Part shown: positions 55,258 to 64,000 of the stretch, piece by piece
Position numbering within the stretch: position 1 is the stretch's first letter
Layout: each line of letters begins with the position of its first letter
DNA from: Actinoallomurus sp963799975
GTDB taxonomy: Bacteria > Actinomycetota > Actinomycetes > Streptosporangiales > Streptosporangiaceae
Reading direction: 5' to 3'
Assembly (NCBI GenBank): GCA_963799975.1
Contig: CAWCZF010000002.1
Span: forward strand, 1,116,001-1,180,000
DNA length: 64,000 nt
The notes under the pieces: model-generated
The model's input: only the letters and a program-made list of their open reading frames with translations
What the model was told of the DNA's origin: nothing
Database searches by the model: none
Made by a program: the position numbers and the translations under genes

Positions 55258-55890
55258 TCAGATGTGCACTGCGGCATCGGAGAGCCGTTCGACCACCGGA
55301 ACGCCGAACCGCGCGAGATCGGCACGCGACTGTAGCCCCCCGGTGTAGAGGACGGCGCGTGCGCCGACGTGCCGCGCGGCCGCCGCGTCGTCCACGCTGT
55401 CACCGATCATGACGACGTCGGCGGGCCGTACGCCGAGCGCCGCCAGGTGAGCCACCATGAACTCCGCTTTCTCACCGCCCGCCTGCTCCGGCAGCAGCCC
55501 GTCGACCCGGCGGAAGACCGGGCCCAGACCCAGGGCGCGTACGGCCGCGGTCAGCCGGTCGTGCTGCCACATCGACAGCACCGACTGGGTGTGCCCCTCG
55601 CCCGCGAACGCGTCGATCACCGTACGGGCGTCGGACGCGAGCCGGCAGCGCTCCATCAGCCGGTGGTAGGAGTCGTGGAACGCGGCGTTGAGCCGCTCCC
55701 ACTCCCCGTCTTCGAGTGCCCGGCCGAGGATCCGCTCGTAGGAGGCCCAGATCGGACGGCTGTAGACCGAGCGGTAGTGGTCCAGCCCCATCGGCGGCAG
55801 GCCGTAGGAGCGGAACACCTCGTTGGTGGCGTCGAGAATGGCATCACGGTCGTCGAAGAGCGTGCCATTCCAATCCCAGACAATATGCAT
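55258..55890 (-). CDS. HAD-superfamily phosphatase (phosphoglycolate-phosphatase-like)
   Basis: The 210-residue protein has MHIVWDWNGTLFDD (nucleophile Asp), QSVLSMWQHDRL, and VVMIGDSVDDAAAARHVGAR. Complete core and cap. The substrate is unknown. Start ATG 55890; the longer frame has no support. Confidence 0.85.
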   Translation of the reverse strand: MHIVWDWNGTLFDDRDAILDATNEVFRSYGLPPMGLDHYRSVYSRPIWASYERILGRALEDGEWERLNAAFHDSYHRLMERCRLASDARTVIDAFAGEGHTQSVLSMWQHDRLTAAVRALGLGPVFRRVDGLLPEQAGGEKAEFMVAHLAALGVRPADVVMIGDSVDDAAAARHVGARAVLYTGGLQSRADLARFGVPVVERLSDAAVHI

Positions 55891-55912
55891 GACGCAACGA
55901 GCATAAGCCGGG

Positions 55913-56419
55913 TTAGGAGAACAGGTGCGGGAGTTCTTGTGTGGCGTACCACATGAGCTCGTGCCCGGCCGCGCCGTCGACGGTGAAGCGCGCGTCGTCG
56001 TCGCCGGCGTCCGCGTCGGCCATCGCGGCACGCGCCGCGCGTACGTCGGGCTCGGCCTCGGCGTCGTCCACGTGGCCGGAGACGATCCGGTCGAAGGAGA
56101 TCGGCTGGGTGACCCGCACCATCGCGCGCTCGTCGGCGTCCACGGCGTCGCCGACGGCGAAGGCGATCGCCTCGTCGGGGACCTCCGCGACGATCACGAC
56201 GCGGCGTGACGCCTCCTCCGGGTCGGCGGCGAGCATCCGCAGCGAGTCCTTGGCGGCGTCGGACATCGCGGCGTACTCGAGCTCCTCGAGGTCGGCCGAG
56301 GCGTACCACTCGCGCAGCGCCGGCGTGACGGCGTAGCCGGTGAGCGGCGCGGGCTCGAGTTTGCGATCACGAAGGATCGCCGCGAGGCCGCTGAGCGTGG
56401 ACGGAAGGTAGACGCGCAT
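55913..56419 (-). CDS. DUF6912-like actinobacterial protein
   Basis: The 168-residue product starts MRVYLPSTLSGLAAILRD and ends HELMWYATQELPHLF, a pattern of a widespread actinobacterial family of unknown function that often lies beside HAD phosphatase genes. It is between two HAD genes on the same strand. Confidence 0.75.
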   Translation of the reverse strand: MRVYLPSTLSGLAAILRDRKLEPAPLTGYAVTPALREWYASADLEELEYAAMSDAAKDSLRMLAADPEEASRRVVIVAEVPDEAIAFAVGDAVDADERAMVRVTQPISFDRIVSGHVDDAEAEPDVRAARAAMADADAGDDDARFTVDGAAGHELMWYATQELPHLFS

Positions 56420-56461
56420 GTCCCTGGAGAGTCTGCCAGTACGCGGTGCGGAATGCGCGAA

Positions 56462-57106
56462 CTACCCCAGCGACACCCCGAGGAGCTGTTGGAGGCGCTC
56501 GACGGTGCTCGCGGCGTCGGTGTGGTGCACGCCGGTGATGCCGAGACGCTCGGCGGCCTCCACGTTGGGCCGGATGTCGTCGACGAACGCGCACTCGGCG
56601 GCCTCCAGGCCGAGCAGGTCCAGCGCGTGCCGGAAGATCGCCGGGTCGGGCTTGCGCAGCCGCACCTCGCTGGAGATCACAACCTGGTCGAAGATGTCGG
56701 CGAACCGCTCGCGCGGATAGGCGTTGCCCCAGGAGTTGGACAGCAGGCAGGTGCGCACGCCGGCCGTACGCGCGCGGCGCAGCGCGTCGTACATCGGCTC
56801 GACCGGCTCGAACCCGGCGAACATGCGCGCCAGCAGGCCCTCGGCGGGCACCGCGCCGCCGTCGCGGGTGCGCAGCTTCGCGGCGAGGTCGCGCTCGAAG
56901 TCGGCCGCCGGGACCGAGCCGTCCTCCAGCCCGTGGATCGGGCTGACCACGCCGTCGCCCGCGTAAGACCGGGCGACCCACTCCAGCATCACCTCGCGGT
57001 AGCCGGCGAGCTCGATGTCGTCCTTCTCGATCCACGTGAGGATCGCGTCTTTCAGCGACGTGGTCAGCACGCCGCCCCAGTCGACGATCAGTCCGCGTAC
57101 GTTCAC
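56462..57106 (-). CDS. HAD-superfamily hydrolase (IA variant 3-like)
   Basis: The 214-residue protein has LIVDWGGVLT (Asp nucleophile), TCLLSNSWGN, RKPDPAIFRHALDLLGL and CAFVDDIRPNVEAAERLGIT. Complete. It is followed 43 bases later by DUF6912 on the same strand. Substrate unknown. Confidence 0.88.
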   Translation of the reverse strand: MNVRGLIVDWGGVLTTSLKDAILTWIEKDDIELAGYREVMLEWVARSYAGDGVVSPIHGLEDGSVPAADFERDLAAKLRTRDGGAVPAEGLLARMFAGFEPVEPMYDALRRARTAGVRTCLLSNSWGNAYPRERFADIFDQVVISSEVRLRKPDPAIFRHALDLLGLEAAECAFVDDIRPNVEAAERLGITGVHHTDAASTVERLQQLLGVSLG

Positions 57107-57130
57107 GGCACGATGGTAGGGCGCGGGGAT

Positions 57131-58003
57131 CTACTTGGTCATGCCCGCGGTGAGTCCGGCGACGATCTGCTTGGTGGCCAGCAGGAAGAGCACGACCAAC
57201 GGGATCGTGGTGATGACCAGGCCCGCGTAGAGCTCCGCGTGTGCCGCCTCGAACTCGGCGACGAAGCGGGTCAGGCCGACGGGCAGGGTGTACTTGTCGT
57301 CCTCCATCAGCACCAGCGGGAAGAAGAAGTCGTTCCACAGCGGGATGAACTGGAAGAGCGCCACCGTCGTCAGCGCAGGCCGCACCATCGGCACCATGAT
57401 CCGGGCGAAGATCCGCAGCTCGCCGGCCCCGTCGATGCGTGCGGCCTCCTCCAGCTCCATCGGCAGGGCGCGGAAGAACGCGGTCAGCACGAAGATCGCG
57501 AACGGCACGCCGCTGGCGGCGTACACGCAGATCAGGCCGATCCGCGAGTCGATCAGTCCGATCGAGTTGAGCAGGTAGAACACCGGCACGATGCCCAGGC
57601 GGATGGGCAGCATCAGGCCGGCCAGGAAGTAGGCGGTCAGCAGGCCGCGGCCCGGAAACTGGTAGCGCGCCAGCGGATAGGCGGCCAGCACCGCGACGCC
57701 CGTGCCGAGCACGACCGAGCCGACCGTCACCACGATCGAGTTGACGAAGTAGGAGCTGAAGCCGCCCTCCGACCACGCCTTCGCGTAGTTCTCGAAGGCC
57801 GGGTGCAGCGGGATGCCGATCGGCTTGGTCGCGAGCGCCTGCTCGGTGCGCAGCGAGCCCAGCCCCATGATGACGAGCGGGGCGAGAGCCGCCGCGGCGT
57901 ACACCCAGAGCAGCACGGTCGAGGCGATCACGCCGCGGCGTGGGCGGCGGCGACGCGGTTTCGGCGCCGCGACCCGGCCCGGCGCCAGTACGGAGGCGCT
58001 CAT
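57131..58003 (-). CDS. ABC transporter permease, carbohydrate type (MalG-like)
   Basis: The 290-residue protein has six membrane segments and the permease EAA loop (ELEEAARIDGAGELRIFARI). ATG 58003 overlaps the stop of the MalF-like gene by ATGA. With the binding protein and MalF-like permease it forms an import system; the ATPase is not nearby, so it probably uses a shared MsiK-type ATPase. Confidence 0.9.
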   Translation of the reverse strand: MSASVLAPGRVAAPKPRRRRPRRGVIASTVLLWVYAAAALAPLVIMGLGSLRTEQALATKPIGIPLHPAFENYAKAWSEGGFSSYFVNSIVVTVGSVVLGTGVAVLAAYPLARYQFPGRGLLTAYFLAGLMLPIRLGIVPVFYLLNSIGLIDSRIGLICVYAASGVPFAIFVLTAFFRALPMELEEAARIDGAGELRIFARIMVPMVRPALTTVALFQFIPLWNDFFFPLVLMEDDKYTLPVGLTRFVAEFEAAHAELYAGLVITTIPLVVLFLLATKQIVAGLTAGMTK

Positions 58004-58965
58004 TTCAGGCGTCCCTCCATCCGGCGGAAGAAACGGGTCGCGGCGATGGACACCCCGAAGATCAGGACGAACATGCAGACGGCGAGGGCCGAGGACTGGC
58101 CGATCGCGTTGGCGTCCGGGTTCTCGAACGCGGTCCGGTAGAACAACAGCCCGAGCACGTCCGTGGAGTACGCCGGGTTGCCCTTGGACCCCTGCAACGC
58201 GTAGATCAGGTCCAGAATGTTGAAGTTGCCGATGAAGGTCAGCACGGTGACGATGCCCAGCACCGGCGTGAGCAGCGGGAACGTCACACGCCGGAAGCTC
58301 TGCCAGGCCGACGCGCCGTCGACGCGCGCCGCCTCGTGGTATTCGTCCGGGATGCCGGCTAGCGCGGCCGCGAACAGCAGCATCGGGAAGCCGACCCACT
58401 GCCAGGCGTTCACGATGATCGCCACCGGCAGCGCCAGGTGCGGGTCGCCGCGCCAGGGCTGGGCCAGGGAGCCGAGCCCGATCCCGCGCAGCGCGGCGTT
58501 GATCGCGCCGAACTGCGGGTTGAGCATCATCGACCACAGGTAGCCGGCCACGATCGGGCTGACCAGGTGGGGCAGGATGTAGGCGGTCTGCAGAAAGCGC
58601 TTGCCGCGCCGCGATCGGTGCAGCAGCACCGCGAACAGCATCCCGGCGGTCGTCTGGATCAGCATCGTGCCGACGAAGAAGATGCTGTTGTGCGCCAGCG
58701 CGCGCCAGACCTGCTCGCTCAGCGGGTACTTCGTGAACAGGTCGCGGAAGTTCGCCAGGCCGGCGAAGCCGTTCTGGCGGGTGCCGGTCCAGTCGAAGAA
58801 GCTGTACTGAAGCGCCGACACCAGCGGGTACACGATGAACACGGTGTAGAGCGCGAGCGCCGGCAGCAGGAAGAACAGCAGCAGGTGCCAGCGCCGCGCC
58901 CGGCGGCGGGTGCTCCCGCCGCCGGGACCGGTGGTCGTCGTCGTCTCCGCCGGTGCGGGCGTCAT
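58000..58965 (-). CDS. ABC transporter permease, carbohydrate type (MalF-like)
   Basis: The protein of 321 residues from ATG 58965 has a Thr/Gly/Arg-rich N-terminus and six membrane segments, with EYHEAARVDGASAWQSFRRV as the EAA loop. It overlaps the upstream binding-protein stop by one base (TGATG), so it is coupled. Confidence 0.9.
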   Translation of the reverse strand: MTPAPAETTTTTGPGGGSTRRRARRWHLLLFFLLPALALYTVFIVYPLVSALQYSFFDWTGTRQNGFAGLANFRDLFTKYPLSEQVWRALAHNSIFFVGTMLIQTTAGMLFAVLLHRSRRGKRFLQTAYILPHLVSPIVAGYLWSMMLNPQFGAINAALRGIGLGSLAQPWRGDPHLALPVAIIVNAWQWVGFPMLLFAAALAGIPDEYHEAARVDGASAWQSFRRVTFPLLTPVLGIVTVLTFIGNFNILDLIYALQGSKGNPAYSTDVLGLLFYRTAFENPDANAIGQSSALAVCMFVLIFGVSIAATRFFRRMEGRLK

Positions 58966-60230
58966 CAGCCGCCGCTGGGCTTGAACCACGCCGAGATGCC
59001 TCTCTGGACGAGCTTGCCCGCGTCCGTCGCCGATTCGCCGCCCAGCATCTTCTGCAGGGCCTCGCCCTCCTGGTCACGGCCGAGCGGGTTCCCGTAGCCG
59101 AAGTCGACGACCATCATGTACGTCGCGCCGTGCGCCTTGAAGTTCTGGTACGACTGCGCGAGCAGCGGGTCGCCCGGGGTGGTACCGGGCACCGCCGAGA
59201 TCTGCTTGAGCGTGTTGGCGTAGAGCTGGCCGAACTCCGGCGTCGCCATCCACTTCGCCAGCTCGATGGCCTGGGCCTTGTGCCCGGAGTGCGCGTTCAC
59301 GCCGTAGGAGCCGTCGACGAAGCCCGAGGTCAGCGCGTGGTCGACCTTCGCGCCGGGAGGCGGCGGTGCGTCGAAGAAGCCGATCTGCAGGTCGGGGTTT
59401 GCCTTGACGAACGGGCCGACCTCGTACGAGCCGCCGGGGTACATCGCGGCCTTGCCGCTGGTGAACAGCGTCTGCGCGTCCGGGTAGTCGACCGCGGTGA
59501 CCTTGTCCGGGTAGTACGGCTTGAGCTTGGCCGTCACGTCGAGCGAGGCGGTGTAGTCCGGGTCGGTGAAGTTCTTCGTGCCGGCCATCGCGGCCTTGGC
59601 GAAGTCGTCGCCGCCGTAGCGGGTCGCGCCGAAGATCTGGTGGTCGATGGCCAGGACCCACGGCTGGAGGCCGCTGGTGGACAGCGGCGTGATGTGGGCC
59701 TTCTTCAGCTTGTCGCAGATCGCCATGAACTGCGCCCACGTCGTCGGCGGCTGGAGGCCCTGGTCGGCGAAGATCTTCTTGTTGTAGAGCACCTGGAGCG
59801 TCTGCATGGCGTACGGGACGCCGTACAGCTTGCCGTCCTGCTTGCCCTTGGCCGCCTGGAGCACCGACGGGTCCCACTTGCCCACGTCGACCTGGCCGTC
59901 GAGCGGCGCCAGGTTGCCCGCCGAGATCAGCGACTGGATCGGCCCGTACGGCTTGAGCTGCACGACGTCGGGGCCGCCCACGGACTTCTTCAGCTCGGTC
60001 GGCAGCACCGTGAGGTATTCGGTGTTCTTGATCGGCTTGAACGCGACCTTGATCTTCGGGTGGCTCTTCTCGAACGGGGCGAAGATCTTCTTGTAACCCG
60101 CCGTGTCCTCGGGGCGCCAGGAGAGCACGGTGAGCGTGACGTTGTCACTGCCGCTCTTGGTACTCGGGGCACACGCCGGGGCGGCGAGTACGACGCTGAG
60201 CGCCGCTATGGCCGTGCAGATCTTACGCAT
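58965..60230 (-). CDS. Extracellular sugar-binding lipoprotein of the ABC importer
   Basis: The 421-residue lipoprotein has the signal and lipobox (SVVLAAPAC), then the type 1 binding-protein fold: VLSWRPEDTAGYKKIFAPFE, DVVQLKPYGP, TTWAQFMAICDKLKK and MYPGGSYEVGPF. The start ATG 60230 follows GAAAGGG. Substrate is probably an amino sugar or a disaccharide from murQ context. Confidence 0.9.
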   Translation of the reverse strand: MRKICTAIAALSVVLAAPACAPSTKSGSDNVTLTVLSWRPEDTAGYKKIFAPFEKSHPKIKVAFKPIKNTEYLTVLPTELKKSVGGPDVVQLKPYGPIQSLISAGNLAPLDGQVDVGKWDPSVLQAAKGKQDGKLYGVPYAMQTLQVLYNKKIFADQGLQPPTTWAQFMAICDKLKKAHITPLSTSGLQPWVLAIDHQIFGATRYGGDDFAKAAMAGTKNFTDPDYTASLDVTAKLKPYYPDKVTAVDYPDAQTLFTSGKAAMYPGGSYEVGPFVKANPDLQIGFFDAPPPPGAKVDHALTSGFVDGSYGVNAHSGHKAQAIELAKWMATPEFGQLYANTLKQISAVPGTTPGDPLLAQSYQNFKAHGATYMMVVDFGYGNPLGRDQEGEALQKMLGGESATDAGKLVQRGISAWFKPSGG

Positions 60231-60264
60231 AAGAAGGTGGACCCTTTCTCTTACCCCCGGGGTA

Positions 60265-61188
60265 TCAGGCATCTCCACGGATCGTGCGCATCGCCTCGCG
60301 AACGGAGCCGCCGGAGCCGGCCAGGGCTTCGGCGGCGCGGCCCGGCGGGACCTCGCACAACAGGGAGACAAGGGCGGTGCGCGTGTCGCCGGCCGCGTCG
60401 GCCAGGGCTTCCTCGCACGTCTCCGCGTCCATGCCGGTCGCCTCGACGAGGATCTTGACGAGACGGCCGCGGAGCTTGGAGTTGAGCGCGCTCATGCTGA
60501 CCATGAGGTTGGAGTAGGTGCGGCCGAGCCGCACCATCGCCGCCGTGGACATCGCGTTGAGCACGAGCTTGGCCGCCGTGCCGGCCTTCATCCGCGTCGA
60601 ACCCGACACGGCCTCCGGTCCGGTGTCCACGGCGATGTGTACCTCGACCTCCTCGCCGGCCACCGCGGCCGGGTTGGAGCTGATCAGGACCGTGTGCGCG
60701 CCGGCCGCCGCGGCGCAGCGCAGCGCCCCGACGACATAGGGAGTACGGCCGCTCGCGGTGACGCCGACGGCCACGTCGCCGCGGCGCACGTCGCCCGCGT
60801 CACGCGCGCCGAGCGAGGCGTCGTCCTCGACGTTCTCGATGGCCTGGGAGATCGCGCCCATGCCGCCCGCGTGGTGTGCGACGACGAGACCGGGCTCGAT
60901 GCCGTACGTCGGCGGCAGTTCGGCCGCGTCGAGCACGGCGAGCCGCCCGGAGGTGCCCGCGCCGAAGTAGTGCACCCGCCCGCCGCCGCGCAGCGCCTCG
61001 ACCTCGAGGTCGACCGCCTTGGCGAGCTGGGGCAGCGCCTCGGCCACCGCGCCGGGGACGCCGGCGTCCTCGGCGTTGATGAGACGCAGGATCTCGATCG
61101 TGGGCAGCACGTCGATCTCGGTGGTGCGCGGATTGCGTACCTCGGTGGGTACTTCCCTCAGCACCGCCAGGGGCATGCTGTCGTTCAC
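60265..61188 (-). CDS. murQ: N-acetylmuramic acid 6-phosphate etherase
   Basis: The 307-residue protein contains an SIS domain: VHYFGAGTSGRLAVLDAAEL, then HTVLISSNPAAV and GSTRMKAGTAAKLVLNAMST. It cleaves MurNAc-6-P into GlcNAc-6-P and lactate. GTG 61188 overlaps the RpiR stop as GTGA. It is 35 bases upstream of the binding-protein gene. Confidence 0.95.
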   Translation of the reverse strand: MNDSMPLAVLREVPTEVRNPRTTEIDVLPTIEILRLINAEDAGVPGAVAEALPQLAKAVDLEVEALRGGGRVHYFGAGTSGRLAVLDAAELPPTYGIEPGLVVAHHAGGMGAISQAIENVEDDASLGARDAGDVRRGDVAVGVTASGRTPYVVGALRCAAAAGAHTVLISSNPAAVAGEEVEVHIAVDTGPEAVSGSTRMKAGTAAKLVLNAMSTAAMVRLGRTYSNLMVSMSALNSKLRGRLVKILVEATGMDAETCEEALADAAGDTRTALVSLLCEVPPGRAAEALAGSGGSVREAMRTIRGDA

Positions 61189-62117
61189 CTGCGCCTCCGC
61201 TCGGGACGCACTCGGCGGACTCTGACCGCCTCGAGTGTCGCCTCCAGATGCTCACGGGTCCCGGACGTACGCTGCGCGACGCCGACGAACACGCAGTCGA
61301 TCACGGTGAGCTGGGCCAGCCGGCTCGCCGTCGCTCCGGATCGGAACGTGGTCTCCCTGGCCGCCGTGGTGAGGACGAGGTCGGCGACCTCGGCGATCGG
61401 GGAGCGAGGGAAGTTGGTGAGCGCCACCGTGGTGGCGCCGCGGCGGCTTGCGCGACGCTGAGGGCGTCGATCGTCTCCACCGTCGGTGCCCGTGTGGGAG
61501 ATCCCGACGGCGACGTCGGCGGGTTCCAGCACCGCTGCGCTGGTGAGCATGATGTGAGCGTCGGACCACGCGTAGGAGGTCCGGCCGATGCGATGCATCT
61601 TCTGCTGGAAGTCCGAGGCCACGAAGGCGCTGGCGCCGACGCCGTAGACGTCGACCCGGCGGGCGTCGACGATCGTGGTGACGACCTCGTCGAGCACCTG
61701 GATGTCGAGCTGGTTGGCGGTCTCCTCGACCGCACGCGCGTCGGCGAAGGCGATCTTCTCGACGACCTGTTCGAGCGTATCGTCCGCGCTGATGTCGCTG
61801 CCGACGATCCGGCCGCCGGTCACTCCCTGTGCTCGTCCTGCCTCGGTCGCCAGGGTCAGTCTCAGCTCCGGATAGCCCGAGAAACCGATCGCCCGGCAGA
61901 ACCGGATGACGGTGGTCTCGGACGTGCCGCAGGACTGTGCCAGCTCGGTGATCGTGGAGTTGGCCACCGCCTCCGGGTCGTCGATGACCCGTTGCGCGAC
62001 CCGCGCTTCCGCAGGTGGCAGCGATGGCAGCAGGGAGCGGACGCGTACGACCGTACTGAGCGGAGATGCGCCTGCCGCGTCGGCCCCCAGCCCGGATTCG
62101 GGCCCGACCTTCCTCAT
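61185..62117 (-). CDS. RpiR/MurR-family regulator with compensating frameshifts
   Basis: The 310-residue protein has the RpiR HTH (ITELAQSCGTSETTVIRFCR) and a SIS domain (DVYGVGASAFVASDFQQKMH, VAVGISHTGT). Between about 61500 and 61440 the text TDGGDDRRPQRRASRRG replaces the expected VETIDALSVAQAA in the adjacent frame, through opposite shifts. ATG 62117 selected. It is probably the repressor of murQ and the transporter, responding to MurNAc-6-P. Confidence 0.85.
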   Translation of the reverse strand: MRKVGPESGLGADAAGASPLSTVVRVRSLLPSLPPAEARVAQRVIDDPEAVANSTITELAQSCGTSETTVIRFCRAIGFSGYPELRLTLATEAGRAQGVTGGRIVGSDISADDTLEQVVEKIAFADARAVEETANQLDIQVLDEVVTTIVDARRVDVYGVGASAFVASDFQQKMHRIGRTSYAWSDAHIMLTSAAVLEPADVAVGISHTGTDGGDDRRPQRRASRRGATTVALTNFPRSPIAEVADLVLTTAARETTFRSGATASRLAQLTVIDCVFVGVAQRTSGTREHLEATLEAVRVRRVRPERRRR

Positions 62118-62175
62118 GGCGGAAAGTTTCTTACGAAAACTGTGCGATGTCAACGTTTCATGCTCTACCGTCACT

Positions 62176-63156
62176 GTGTGTGTTCTGAATCGGCCGGAGA
62201 ACTACGTCGTCGGCGTCGACGCGGGCGGCACCCATACGCGGGCCGCGATCGTCACGCTCGATGGCTCCTCGCGGGTTACGGGTAGCGGCCCGGGCGCCAA
62301 CCCCAACTCCGGCGGCGGCACCGCCACACGCGCTGACGACCGCCCTGACCGCCGCGCTGGGCTCCCTGGACCCGGCACGCGTCGTCGGGCGGCGTCTTCG
62401 GCATCGCGGGCGCGGGCGCGGCCAGCCGCGACGCGGGTGGTCGCCTCCGCCAACGCCGCCTGGGCGGCGGCGGGCATCGCCGGCGAGCCCGAGGTGGTCA
62501 CCGACATCCCGGTCGCGTTCGCCGCGGGCAGCGACCGAGCCGGCCGGCATCGTGGTCTTCGCGGGCACCGGCGCGGGCGCGGCCGTGATCAACGACGGCG
62601 AGATCGAGCGCCGCGCCGACGCCTACGGCTAGCTGATCGGCGACGAGGGGTCGGCGGTGTGGATCGGCGTCGAGGCCGTACGCGCCGCGATGCGCGCCTA
62701 CGACGGCCGCGGGCGGTCGACGGTACTCGCCGAGACCGTGCCGACGCGCCCTGCTCGGCGCGGCGGCGGCACCGCTGGTCGCCTCGCTGGCCGCCGGGCC
62801 GCCCGCGGACCCGGCACTGCCGGCCAGGCGATCATCAAGAAGGTCTACGCGAGGCCGCCGTCGGCCATCGGCCTGGTGGCCCCGCTCGTCAGCTCGGCGG
62901 CCGAGGAGGGCGACCCGGTCGCCCGCGAGATCATCGCGAAGCGGCCGGGTGCCTGCTGCGCGACGTGGACGCCGTGCGTCCCGCCTTGACCGGCCGTGAG
63001 CACGGCCTGGTCGTCGCCGGGTCGCTGCTCGGCGACGGGCCGGTCGCCGACGCCGTGCGCACCGGCCTGCGCGCGCGGTTCGGCGCCGACCCGGCAAGCG
63101 CCGGCGACGGCGCCCTCGGCGCCGCCCGCCTCGCGGCCCGACGCCTGGCACGCTGA
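62176..63156 (+). pseudogene. BadF-type N-acetylglucosamine/muramic acid kinase gene, broken
   Basis: The start NYVVGVDAGGTHTRAAIVTL gives the phosphate-1 motif of ASKHA kinases. Pieces in other frames read GVFGIAGAGAASRDAGG, EPAGIVVFAGTGAGAAVIND, then a TAG at 62630-62632 where DAYGWLIGDEGSAVW would be expected, and the end reads GDGPVADAVRTGLRARFGAD. At least four shifts and one nonsense codon are present. It is divergent from the RpiR gene and would have phosphorylated GlcNAc or similar substrate of the salvage route. Confidence 0.8.
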
Positions 63157-63200
63157 CGCCTACTCGAACCCGCGTCTCCGCCGGCAACCGTCAGCCTGCC

Positions 63201-63635
63201 TCAGGACGCGATCACGGCGGGGTTTCCCTCACTCCAGACGCTGGTAATCCTGCGATGGGTGAACCGCCAGCCGTCCGGAGTGCGACGCAGCCGGTCGTCG
63301 TAGCGGCCCCCGCCAAGGAACTTCTCCCCATCGGGCAGGCCAAGACGGACATGCTGGGCCTGGTAATAGCACGTGTGCTCGGCCTCGTCACCACGCACTG
63401 TGGTGACATGGTTGCCGTTCAGGTGATGGGTGGCGTCGAAACGCTCCACACTGGTGCTGATCCTGGCCACGATCGCCGCCGGCCCGTGGAGCCGTTCGCC
63501 CGAACCGGCGTACTCCCAGCAGGCGTCGCCGGTGAACATCGCGCTCAGCGCCATCCAGTCCCTGGTGTCCACGGCCGTCGCGTACGCGATGACAGCGTCC
63601 ATGATCGCTGCGCGGTCTGCGAGTTCCTGAAGCAT
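63201..63635 (-). CDS. SnoaL/NTF2-like protein
   Basis: From ATG 63635 the 144-residue protein has AAIMDAVIAYATAVDTRDWM, FTGDACWEYAGSGERLHGPA and ATHHLNGNHVTTVRGDEAEH, a SnoaL-like fold. Function not defined by fold. It diverges from the HxlR-type gene whose 5' end abuts its start. Confidence 0.85.
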   Translation of the reverse strand: MLQELADRAAIMDAVIAYATAVDTRDWMALSAMFTGDACWEYAGSGERLHGPAAIVARISTSVERFDATHHLNGNHVTTVRGDEAEHTCYYQAQHVRLGLPDGEKFLGGGRYDDRLRRTPDGWRFTHRRITSVWSEGNPAVIAS

Positions 63636-63638
63636 TGA

Positions 63639-64000
63639 GCGCTGGCCAGCGAGGCGTGCCCGGTCTCGGAGGTTCTCGATCACGTCTCCGGGAAGTGGAG
63701 CATCGGCATCCTGGTGGCCGCCGCCCAGGGTCCGGTCCGGTTCACAGAGCTGGAACGGTCGATGAGAGGGATCAGCAGGCGCATGCTCACGCTCAAGCTG
63801 CGGAAGCTGGAGCGGGACGGCCTGCTCGTACGCACCGTCCATCCGGTCGTTCCACCCAGGGTGGAGTACTCCCTCACCGAGATGGCACGTGAGCTCCACG
63901 CGTCGCTGCTGGAACTCACCGAGTGGGCCAAGCGGCACGGCGACACGGTCGCCGCCATCCAGGCCGTCTACGACCGCGAAGAAGCGGGTGACCACGGCGG
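63639..64000 (+). CDS. HxlR-type winged-helix regulator, start unresolved, runs off the window
   Basis: The frame reads ACPVSEVLDHVSGKWSIGIL, then RFTELERSMRGISRRMLTLK and RKLERDGLLVRTVHP, a typical HxlR domain with one N-terminal Cys. There is no ATG/GTG/TTG before the conserved start: only CTG at 63642 follows an in-frame TGA. Either CTG is used or a base is missing upstream. The adjacent SnoaL gene is a likely target. The end is open at 64000. Confidence 0.78.

Noticed and set aside
1..64000. CRISPR arrays and tRNA genes
   Set aside because: No regularly spaced repeats and no tRNA-like cloverleaf other than tmRNA were found.

Overview
The window is high-GC actinobacterial DNA. The evidence is the codon use, frequent GTG starts, a 180-kDa-class NAD-glutamate dehydrogenase, the prfB-ftsE-ftsX-smpB order, a 2-methylisoborneol (2-MIB) locus, a BldC-like regulator and an actinomycete-type conjugative element. 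A filamentous actinomycete, perhaps near Thermomonosporaceae or Streptosporangiaceae, is likely; the genus cannot be read from the sequence.

Layout. 1-9.9 kb: ordinary accessory metabolism (SDR protein, photolyase, thioesterase, kinase-like APH protein, three class I methyltransferases counting one at 50.5 kb, VOC protein, flotillin plus small partner, PPOX and YchJ proteins) with decayed genes between them. 9.95-12.0 kb: monoterpene cyclase plus GPP C-methyltransferase, a 2-MIB pair without the usual shell-protein gene. 12.3-20.7 kb: SpoIIE phosphatase, a decayed aspartyl-protease-like gene, a SUMF1-fold protein, an AarF kinase divergent from a TetR regulator with a clear operator, a histidine kinase relic joined to a DUF4153/DUF4173 membrane protein, and an IS relic.

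21.4 to about 32.0 kb is an integrated conjugative element. It holds an AT-rich orphan gene, two paralogous HTH-DUF5919 proteins (one next to a NUDIX gene), an RsbW-like ATPase, BldC-like and GntR-like regulators, an HD protein, small transfer proteins, an FtsK/TraB-type translocase, an XRE regulator and a large serine integrase whose 3' end runs into the 3' end of ssrA (tmRNA). A GGACGTCT-type motif recurs upstream of both DUF5919 genes and the HD gene. No replication initiator or second attachment site was recognised.

32-63 kb is core chromosome: ssrA, a PBP-like lipoprotein with all three transpeptidase motifs altered, smpB, ftsX, ftsE, prfB, two related lipoproteins, NAD-glutamate dehydrogenase, tryptophan 2,3-dioxygenase and acetoacetyl-CoA synthetase (amino acid and ketone catabolism), an AraC regulator, amidase, HAD phosphatases, pruA (proline catabolism feeding glutamate), and a sugar ABC transporter with murQ, an RpiR regulator and a broken GlcNAc-kinase-like gene (amino sugar salvage).

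Many genes, including smpB and ftsX which should be functional, carry single-base indels, while neighbouring long genes (4.9-kb gdh, prfB, pruA) are intact. The indels look at least partly like sequence errors, so each 'pseudogene' call is graded with that in mind. Where a gene is frameshifted, the coordinates cover the reconstructed gene.
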